DNA from: Candidatus Culexmicrobium profundum
GTDB taxonomy: Archaea; Thermoproteota; Methanomethylicia; Culexarchaeales; Culexmicrobiaceae
Direction: 5' to 3'
NCBI GenBank assembly: GCA_025061245.1
Contig: JANZKD010000048.1
Location: 1-11,021, forward strand
Length of the DNA stretch: 11,021 nucleotides
Below the pieces are notes generated by a model, which made no database searches, had not been told where the DNA came from, and saw only the letters and a list, made by a program, of their open reading frames with translations. Positions 7,090 to 11,021 of the stretch are shown here, one piece after another (position 1 is the stretch's first letter; the number at the start of each line of letters is the position of its first letter). A program made the translations under genes and the position numbers.

Positions 7090-7500
7090 CTATTTCTCTT
7101 TTAATGCATAAATTATTTTATCCAGAAAGTAAATAGATTCCTCAATTCTATTTTTAAACGCCTTCAACTTAAAGTGTCTAATAATGTCAATTGGTAAACT
7201 GTCGAAAAGGACATCTAAAGTAAACCATAAACCTGTCAAATTAAGATCAGGAATTTCATAAAATGTACGTTTTAAATCATCTTTAATAAGCTTGTAAATA
7301 GATTTAGCCTTCATAATTTCAAGTTTAACCTTATTGAAACGAGAATATTCCATGAAATCAGCGAAAATGCTCACTGGCCCTGAGGAAATAGCGTCGAGAA
7401 GAGACCAATTCTCTGCTTCATCTAATAATCTTTTAGCAGTAATTAGATGTAATTTTATTTGCTCAAGTTGTTCTAGTAATTTCTTCAAATTTTTATTCAT
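7090..7500 (-). CDS. Uncharacterised 136-residue helical protein
   Basis: No function recognised. The protein is nearly all predicted helix, with a coiled-coil-like N-terminus (MNKNLKKLLEQLEQIKLHLI), a central LDEAENWSLLDAISSGPVSI (26-45), then a helix, and LTGLWFTLDVLFDSLPIDII (88-107). From memory this order (LDxAxxWxxxDxxxxG..., later F..xDxxFDxxxxD) resembles an unannotated family found in Firmicutes with similar length; that is a weak impression, not a search result. There are no cysteines, no signal peptide and no membrane segment. The ATG at 7500 has AGGA directly before it, too close for a normal SD, so leaderless initiation from the shared TATATA at 7525-7530 is likely. It is first in a possible three-gene leftward unit with the OCD and MFS genes. 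Confidence 0.75.
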   Translation of the reverse strand: MNKNLKKLLEQLEQIKLHLITAKRLLDEAENWSLLDAISSGPVSIFADFMEYSRFNKVKLEIMKAKSIYKLIKDDLKRTFYEIPDLNLTGLWFTLDVLFDSLPIDIIRHFKLKAFKNRIEESIYFLDKIIYALKEK

Positions 7501-7524
7501 TCCTAGATAAATTGACTTAAAATT

Positions 7525-7532
7525 GTATATAA
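7525..7532. promoter_or_regulatory. TATA box, possibly shared by two divergent genes
   Basis: TATATAAG at 7525-7532 is a strong archaeal TATA match. For the plus strand it predicts a start near 7550-7556 and a leader of about 20 bases before ATG 7574. Read on the minus strand the symmetric core TATATA (7525-7530) lies about 25 bases before ATG 7500, compatible with leaderless transcription. This supports 7574 rather than the in-frame ATG at 7523 as the start of the DJ-1 gene, because the box lies inside that extension. Confidence 0.55.
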
Positions 7533-7573
7533 GTTTAAAGGCTTCTAAGTTAATAATTAAATTTGGGGATTCT

Positions 7574-8128
7574 ATGGTTAAAAAAGTGTTAATTTTAGCT
7601 GGAGATGGAGTTGAAGCTCAGGAAATATTCTATCCATACTATCGGCTTAAAGAAGAGGGATTTGAAGTTCACGTTGCAGCTCCAACCAAGAAGGATGTAC
7701 TATTTACAGTTGTGCATGATTTTGAGCCTGGGTGGGAAACTTATAGTGAGAAGTTGGGATATCGATTTCCATGGGTGACTTTAGCATTTAAGGATGTTAA
7801 AGCAGAGGAATACGATGGATTGGTTATACCTGGAGGTAGAGCTCCAGAATTTATTAGACTATATCCTGAAGTTGAGGGAATAGTAAAACACTTCTTTAAT
7901 GCAAATAAACCAGTTGCAGCGATATGTCACGGTCCATTAGTATTAACTGCCTTTGACTTATTGAAGGGAAGAAAAGCAACATCATATATTGCAGTTAAGC
8001 CGGACATTGTTAATAGCGGAGCAAAATATATTGATGCGGAGGTTGTCGTTGACGGAAACTTAGTTACGAGTAGAGCATGGCCTGATCTACCAGCATTCAT
8101 GAGAGAATTCATAAAACTCCTTAAATAA
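7574..8128 (+). CDS. DJ-1/PfpI superfamily protein, DJ-1d/YLS5-like
   Basis: Probable cytoplasmic glyoxalase III-like or deglycase-type enzyme handling reactive carbonyls; PfpI-type protease activity is the older label. From ATG 7574 (GGGGAT upstream at 7565-7570) the protein is 184 residues. Seen: KKVLILAGDGVEAQE with Glu14, VHDFEPGWETYSEKLGYRF (47-65), LVIPGGRAPEFIRLYPEV (83-100), the nucleophile elbow AAICHGPLVLTAFDLLKGRK with Cys118 and His119, SYIAVKPDIVNSGAKYID, and VVDGNLVTSRAWPDLPAFM. The HDFE...TYSEK and PGGRAPE...AVKP signatures match the plant DJ-1d/YLS5 branch better than plain PfpI. An in-frame ATG exists at 7523, but the 17 extra residues overlap the TATA box and have no counterpart in the family. 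It is monocistronic: a T-tract follows, and both flanking genes are on the other strand. Confidence 0.9.
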   Translation: MVKKVLILAGDGVEAQEIFYPYYRLKEEGFEVHVAAPTKKDVLFTVVHDFEPGWETYSEKLGYRFPWVTLAFKDVKAEEYDGLVIPGGRAPEFIRLYPEVEGIVKHFFNANKPVAAICHGPLVLTAFDLLKGRKATSYIAVKPDIVNSGAKYIDAEVVVDGNLVTSRAWPDLPAFMREFIKLLK

Positions 8129-8130
8129 AC

Positions 8131-8141
8131 TTCTATTTTTT
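8131..8141 (+). terminator. T-rich terminator behind the DJ-1 gene
   Basis: TTCTATTTTTT starts three bases after the TAA stop and contains six consecutive T residues with no hairpin, the usual look of an archaeal intrinsic terminator. It precedes the 3' end of the oppositely oriented Fe-S pseudogene. Confidence 0.45.
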
Positions 8142-8151
8142 AATTAAACTA

Positions 8152-8554
8152 TTAAAGACGGCCTATGGGACATGATTTTATACAAACACCGCAGATAGAA
8201 GCCCCAATTGAAGGATTTTCTTTCATATTAAACAATCTTTGACTACATTTCAGAATATTTTAATGCATTAGTTAGACATGCATCAATGCAAGCTCTACAT
8301 CTTCCACACTTATTTTCCACTGGCTTTCCAGTTTGTTTTAATTTAGCATTAGTTAGTATAGTTGCTAATCTTATTCAAGGCCCATATATTGGATTTATTA
8401 GAAGTAGATTTCGCCCAATCCAACCTAATCCTGAAGCTAGTGCGAATGTTTTGTGGGGAAGATGACCCCTTAAATTTCTATAGTCTACTATAAGTGATGC
8501 ATCATAATTAATTGCTAATGAAAATATTTTTGGTGATAAGTCATCTCTATTCAA
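8152..8554 (-). pseudogene. Decayed double-[4Fe-4S] protein gene related to epoxyqueuosine reductase (QueG-like)
   Basis: Reading leftward from about 8554, one frame gives LSPKIFSLAINYD, then GHLPHKTFALASGLGWIGRN and LLLINPIYGP, a TGA stop (8375-8377), IRLATILTNAKLKQTGKP, and a first cluster CGRCRACIDACLTNALKY before TAG (8243-8245). Shifted by one base, the frame continues KCSQRLFNMKENPS and ends with a second cluster ICGVCIKSCPIGRL and TAA (8152-8154). GLGWIGR/K-N and two CxxCxxxC(P) clusters are hallmarks of the double-cluster Fe-S family that includes QueG. The TGA sits where relatives carry Arg (YGPR pattern, from memory), consistent with a CGA or AGA to TGA change. The N-terminus is too short for the family, and the part between SLAINYDASLIVD and RGHLPHK seems deleted. 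With a nonsense codon, a frameshift and missing segments, the gene is almost certainly dead. The ancestral role need not have been queuosine synthesis, since archaea mostly use such relatives for unknown Fe-S chemistry. Confidence 0.82.
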
Positions 8555-8596
8555 AGTATATCACTTAAAATTTATTTAAAATAAAATATAAAATGT

Positions 8597-8611
8597 GAGA
8601 GGAAATCTCTC
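8597..8611 (-). terminator. Hairpin plus T-rich tract behind the cysteine miniprotein gene
   Basis: GAGAG (8597-8601) and CTCTC (8607-8611) form a five-base stem with a five-base loop, nine bases after the stop of the leftward gene at 8620. On the minus strand it is followed by a T-rich run (ACATTTTATATTTTATTTTAA). This looks like a terminator for that gene; the stem is short, so the T-rich run may matter more. Confidence 0.45.
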
Positions 8612-8619
8612 TTGTCATG

Positions 8620-8793
8620 CTATGTTTTTGCTTCATAATGGTTACACTCGAAGTCAGGATATTCCCTTGTTATCTTGTAGAAACGCCATCTACCTTCATT
8701 CTTATAGGGGCAGCGGATAAACTTGTTGTGAGGACTTAGTTCAGTAGAACTTATCTCTGCATGTTTACAGGTTAGACATGGAAGTTGAGGCAT
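8620..8793 (-). CDS. 57-residue cysteine-rich miniprotein, probable metal-binding (zinc-ribbon-like)
   Basis: Not recognised. The frame opens with ATG at 8793 and ends with TAG at 8620-8622. On the minus strand GGGTGA lies four bases before the ATG, a good archaeal ribosome site, and a hairpin plus T-rich stretch follows the stop, so it looks like a complete gene. The protein starts MPQLPCLTCKHAE, with a CxxC pair (Cys6, Cys9), then IRCPYKNEGRWRFYKI with Cys28, and ends YPDFECNHYEAKT with Cys50 and His52. Four cysteines spaced C-x2-C-x18-C-x21-C, plus histidines, suit one structural zinc or Fe-S site. There is no signal peptide or membrane segment. It lies between the Fe-S pseudogene and the FAH gene; whether it was ever connected to either is unknown. 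Coding nature is well supported by site, composition and length; function is open. Confidence 0.72.
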   Translation of the reverse strand: MPQLPCLTCKHAEISSTELSPHNKFIRCPYKNEGRWRFYKITREYPDFECNHYEAKT

Positions 8794-8952
8794 AATTTCA
8801 CCCTATACATATAAACATTAAATACTAATTGTTTATCATGTACCTATTAAGCTTTTCGAAAACGTATATAAAAACAAGCTAGCTAAACGGAAAAGCTATA
8901 TAATGCTTTGTAAAGACAAGTGTTAAGTTATATAATCAATGTAACTTCAATA
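8794..8952. promoter_or_regulatory. Intergenic region with TATA boxes and a TTTTCGAAAA palindrome
   Basis: This 159-base gap separates the miniprotein start from the FAH stop. It contains the perfect 10-base palindrome TTTTCGAAAA (8853-8862) abutting TATATAAAAA (8865-8874), and a second TATATAAT at about 8896-8903. On the minus strand TTTTTATATA (8865-8874) predicts a start near 8840 and a leader of roughly 45 bases for the miniprotein, with the palindrome between box and start in an operator-like place. A closer TTTATATG (8808-8815) is too near the ATG to be the main box unless the mRNA is leaderless. On the plus strand the same boxes would point towards the antisense of the FAH 3' end. No tRNA or known RNA fold is seen. 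Confidence 0.4.
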
Positions 8953-9894
8953 CTACTGTTTAACAACTTGATTACGGATGCATCCTATTTTTTCAACATA
9001 TACTTCAATTATGTCGTTTGGTTTTAGGAATATTGGTGGATCCCTAGCAAATCCAACTCCTCCAGGAGTACCAGTGAGAATTATATCTCCAGGTTCTAAA
9101 GTCATGTCTTGCGACAATAGGTAGACCAGTTTTCTGACGTTAAAAACCATGTTTTTAGTATTAGACTTCTGCATTACTTCACCATTTAGTTTAGACATTA
9201 TAGTTAAATTATTTGGATTAACATCCTCTGCCAATGTTATGCCGGGACCTATTGGACAGAAAGTATCCAAGGATTTACTGCTAAAGAAGCGTATTGGTTC
9301 CTTAAATTCAATGTCTCTGGCTGTAACATCATTGGCCGCCATGTACCCTAGAATATATTTTTCAGCTTCATTTTCACTTTTAATGTTTTTGCATTTAGCT
9401 CCAATTACAATTGCTAATTCTGCTTCATAATCCACTTGATTTGAAATTCTCGGTAAAATTATAGGGTCATAAGGACCTGTTATGGAGGTGGGTGCTTTAC
9501 TAAAGACTATAGGCTCGGATGGAATCTTCCTTCCAGCCTCCTTTATGTGATCAAGATAATTCAGCCCCACACCAATGATTTTACCAGGCTTTGGAACTGG
9601 TGCCTTTAATTCAACTGATTTAAGATTAAATATAAGTTTATCTAGGTTTGATAGAAGCTTATATTTTGATGCCAATTTTCTAATTATAATTTTAGTTTTT
9701 ACACCTTTTGCAATTAATTTATTTGGGTTTTCTGGAAGCTCTCTTCCAGCTTTAATTTTAGCTTCTAATTCGCTAAAGCCTTCGTACTTGAGTAAAGCTT
9801 CAAATGAAGCATTTAAATTTAATATTAAGTTGTCTAACATTAGTCCACTAATCACCTTCCTTAAGCCCTTAGGTCTGAATGCTACAATCTTCAA
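8953..9894 (-). CDS. Fumarylacetoacetate hydrolase (FAH) family enzyme
   Basis: FAH enzymes use a divalent metal to cleave, decarboxylate, hydrate or dehydrate 2-oxo acids; relatives include acylpyruvase, HHDD isomerase and archaeal 2-keto-3-deoxy-D-arabinonate dehydratase. The 313 residues have a variable N-terminal domain (1-100) and the FAH core: KIIGVGLNYLDHIKEAG (105-121) with His116, EPIVFSKAPTSITGP, VDYEAELAIVIG (154-165) with metal ligands Glu157 and Glu159, YMAANDVTARDIE with Asp189 as third ligand, FFSSKSLDTFCPIGP (203-217), and LEPGDIILTGTPGGVGFARD (266-285). The start is TTG at 9894: GGTG sits six bases upstream and the frame then reads MKIVAFRP, the usual opening. It is divergent from the amidohydrolase gene, 130 bases apart, and the two may share a catabolic route (inference). 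Exact substrate cannot be assigned. Confidence 0.9.
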   Translation of the reverse strand: MKIVAFRPKGLRKVISGLMLDNLILNLNASFEALLKYEGFSELEAKIKAGRELPENPNKLIAKGVKTKIIIRKLASKYKLLSNLDKLIFNLKSVELKAPVPKPGKIIGVGLNYLDHIKEAGRKIPSEPIVFSKAPTSITGPYDPIILPRISNQVDYEAELAIVIGAKCKNIKSENEAEKYILGYMAANDVTARDIEFKEPIRFFSSKSLDTFCPIGPGITLAEDVNPNNLTIMSKLNGEVMQKSNTKNMVFNVRKLVYLLSQDMTLEPGDIILTGTPGGVGFARDPPIFLKPNDIIEVYVEKIGCIRNQVVKQ

Positions 9895-9900
9895 TTAAAA

Positions 9901-9915
9901 CACCATCATAAATAG
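9901..9915 (-). promoter_or_regulatory. SD site and TATA-like element selecting the TTG start of the FAH gene
   Basis: On the minus strand GATGGTG (9901-9907) ends six bases before TTG 9894, and TATTTATG (about 9907-9915) lies just upstream. No ATG with a comparable site is nearby, so the TTG start is well supported. Confidence 0.5.
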
Positions 9916-10015
9916 GGAAGCCTATCAATTTAAGAGTAATTGTTAACATCGAGGGGTTGGAAATTTAGAGCCATAGGTTAAAGATTTTAAGCTTTACTGT
10001 TTATGAAGTATTACA

Positions 10016-10019
10016 GGTG
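10016..10019 (+). promoter_or_regulatory. Ribosome binding site of the amidohydrolase gene
   Basis: GGTG at 10016-10019 is five bases from ATG 10025. TTTTAAGC near 9984-9991 is a possible TATA-like element about 35 bases upstream. The site favours ATG 10025 over the adjacent GTG at 10028. Confidence 0.5.
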
Positions 10020-10024
10020 CTTTT

Positions 10025-11021
10025 ATGGTGGATTTTATTATAAGAAATGGACTTCTCTTGACCATGAAAGGTAGAGGAATTGGCTTTATTGAAGATGGTG
10101 CTGTAGCTATTGAAGACGGAGAAATAATAGCTGTTGGAAAGTCTAGAGAGGTCTCTTTGAAAGTTGGTAGCGCTGAGGAACGATTTGACGCTTCTGGAAT
10201 GGTAGTCATGCCAGGACTAATAAACGGTCACGTTCACACTCAGGGTACAATTGCACGTGGAGAATGCCAAGACGTCCCTGAAATTGAATGGATGATAAAG
10301 ACTGCTTCTCCATTCTCTAAACATTTAACTAGTGAACTTGCAGTAAAATCATCAGCACTTGGAGTACTTGAAGGAGTAAAGACAGGAACAACATTATTTG
10401 CCGAATATGGGCCATATCTAGATAAGCTTGTAAACAGAGTTTACTTAAAGTTTGGTGTTAGGGCATTCATTTGTAGTCCAATTAGTGAAGTTGTAGGATT
10501 AACTGGACAGGACCCATACCAGCCATATATATTAGATAGGAAGCGTGGTAGGCAAATGATAGGTGAAGCCTTAAAATTGGTGGATAAATGGCATGGAGCA
10601 TTAAATAACCGTATTAGATGCTGTTTGGGTCCAGTTGCAGCTGATATGCTTACTAGAGAAACACTACTTGAAGTAAAGGAGCTAGCTGAAAAAAGAAACT
10701 TATTAATGCATATTCATCTAGCTCAAGGTGGAAGAGAGAGTATTCAAATAAAAATGAGATATAATACAACTACAGTTAAATTTCTTGATAGCATAGGTTT
10801 CTTAACATCAAGACTGATTGGAGCCCACTGTCATGGCGCAAGTAAAGAAGAGATCCAAATAATTGCAGATAGAGGAGTTAGAATGGCAAGTTGCCCTACA
10901 TCCATAGCCTTAATTGATGGAATGGTCTCGCCATTATATGAATATTTAAAAGCTGGAGGTAGAGCTGCAGTTCTGGGCACTGATCAAGCTAATGGAAATA
11001 ATTGTTTAAACATGTTTAGAG
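10025..11021 (+). CDS. Metal-dependent amidohydrolase, ATZ/TRZ (SAH/MTA deaminase-like) group (3' end beyond window)
   Basis: Predicted hydrolytic deaminase or amidase for a cyclic or aromatic amine, in the superfamily of S-adenosylhomocysteine deaminase, guanine deaminase and the triazine hydrolases. The 332 visible residues begin MVDFIIRNGLLLTM, a small beta domain with AIEDGEIIAVGKS, then the metal site MPGLINGHVHTQGTIARGE (62-80) with His69 and His71, GVKTGTTLFAEYG, LMHIHLAQ (227-234) with His231, LIGAHCHGA (264-272) with His268, and AVLGTDQAN with Asp320. All expected metal ligands are present. In TM0936-like deaminases the residue three after the third histidine is a Glu that shuttles protons; here it is Gln234, so ordinary deamination may not be the reaction. 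Roughly 80-110 C-terminal residues are missing past the window. Divergent from the FAH gene. Superfamily is certain; substrate unknown. Confidence 0.9.
   Translation, partial: MVDFIIRNGLLLTMKGRGIGFIEDGAVAIEDGEIIAVGKSREVSLKVGSAEERFDASGMVVMPGLINGHVHTQGTIARGECQDVPEIEWMIKTASPFSKHLTSELAVKSSALGVLEGVKTGTTLFAEYGPYLDKLVNRVYLKFGVRAFICSPISEVVGLTGQDPYQPYILDRKRGRQMIGEALKLVDKWHGALNNRIRCCLGPVAADMLTRETLLEVKELAEKRNLLMHIHLAQGGRESIQIKMRYNTTTVKFLDSIGFLTSRLIGAHCHGASKEEIQIIADRGVRMASCPTSIALIDGMVSPLYEYLKAGGRAAVLGTDQANGNNCLNMFR

Noticed and set aside
7523..7573. In-frame ATG 7523 as the start of the DJ-1 gene
   Set aside because: The extension contains the strong TATA box at 7525-7532, and the family N-terminus (KKVLILAGDG) begins right after ATG 7574, which has its own SD-like site.
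8375..8377. Selenocysteine or read-through at the TGA of the Fe-S gene
   Set aside because: Relatives carry an ordinary residue (Arg, as I recall it) at this position, no SECIS-like structure was noticed, and a second stop and a frameshift follow, so decay is the simpler reading.
8903..8926. 7-codon frame MLCKDKC after a TATA box
   Set aside because: Too short to distinguish from chance, and no ribosome binding site precedes it; mentioned only under the palindrome finding.
9575..9898. 107-codon and 93-codon open frames on the plus strand across 9149-9898
   Set aside because: They are antisense shadows of the FAH gene, whose catalytic motifs are intact in the other frame.
1..11021. CRISPR arrays, insertion sequences, tRNA genes and direct repeats
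   Set aside because: Reading through the intergenic gaps showed no regularly spaced repeats, transposase motifs, terminal inverted repeats or cloverleaf sequence.
1..11021. A defence island or phage remnant
   Set aside because: No nuclease, helicase, restriction-modification, toxin-antitoxin or structural phage gene is present. The methyltransferase at 995-1753 lacks DNA-methylase catalytic motifs such as DPPY or PCQ.

Overview
The window reads as an AT-rich stretch of archaeal chromosome. A threonyl-tRNA synthetase of the archaeal type, TATA-box-like elements 20-30 bases upstream of many starts, GGTG/GAGGTGAT-type ribosome binding sites, several TTG starts and T-tracts after stops all point to an archaeon. 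The synthetase begins after the point where the archaeal editing domain would end, an arrangement known from Crenarchaeota/Thermoproteota, so a Thermoproteota-related lineage is my best guess. No rRNA, tRNA, CRISPR array, insertion sequence or phage gene is visible.

Layout. 1-899 (-): 5' part of thrS. 995-1753 (+): a SAM-dependent methyltransferase. 1816-2541 (+): a class I glutamine-amidotransferase-like hydrolase (peptidase C26, PuuD type), tail to tail with a GNAT acetyltransferase at 2547-3095 (-). 3203-3844 and 3942-4787 (+): a DUF1028 protein followed by an M55 D-aminopeptidase. The latter runs tail to tail, with a 17-base overlap, into a leftward group at 4771-7500: an unknown 136-residue protein, an ornithine cyclodeaminase/mu-crystallin family enzyme and an MFS transporter. 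7574-8128 (+): a DJ-1/PfpI protein. 8152-8554 (-) is not empty: it holds a decayed gene for a double-[4Fe-4S] protein related to epoxyqueuosine reductase. 8620-8793 (-): a 57-codon cysteine-rich miniprotein gene with a good ribosome binding site. 8953-9894 (-): a fumarylacetoacetate hydrolase family enzyme, divergent from a metal-dependent amidohydrolase at 10025 to beyond the end (+).

Function. Apart from thrS, most genes look like accessory catabolic or scavenging functions for amino acids, small peptides and organic acids: gamma-glutamyl or amide hydrolysis (C26), D-amino-acid peptide cleavage (M55), a probable Ntn-type hydrolase (DUF1028), NAD(P)-dependent amino- or imino-acid turnover (OCD family), an exporter or importer (MFS), an FAH-type enzyme acting on 2-oxo acids and an amidohydrolase acting on a cyclic or aromatic amine or amide. 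They lie on alternating strands with separate promoters, so this is a neighbourhood of related functions rather than one operon. I do not see a clearly new defence or mobile system. The most notable points are the editing-less ThrRS, the Fe-S pseudogene, the cysteine miniprotein, the M55/DUF1028/OCD/MFS grouping and the unassigned 136-residue protein.
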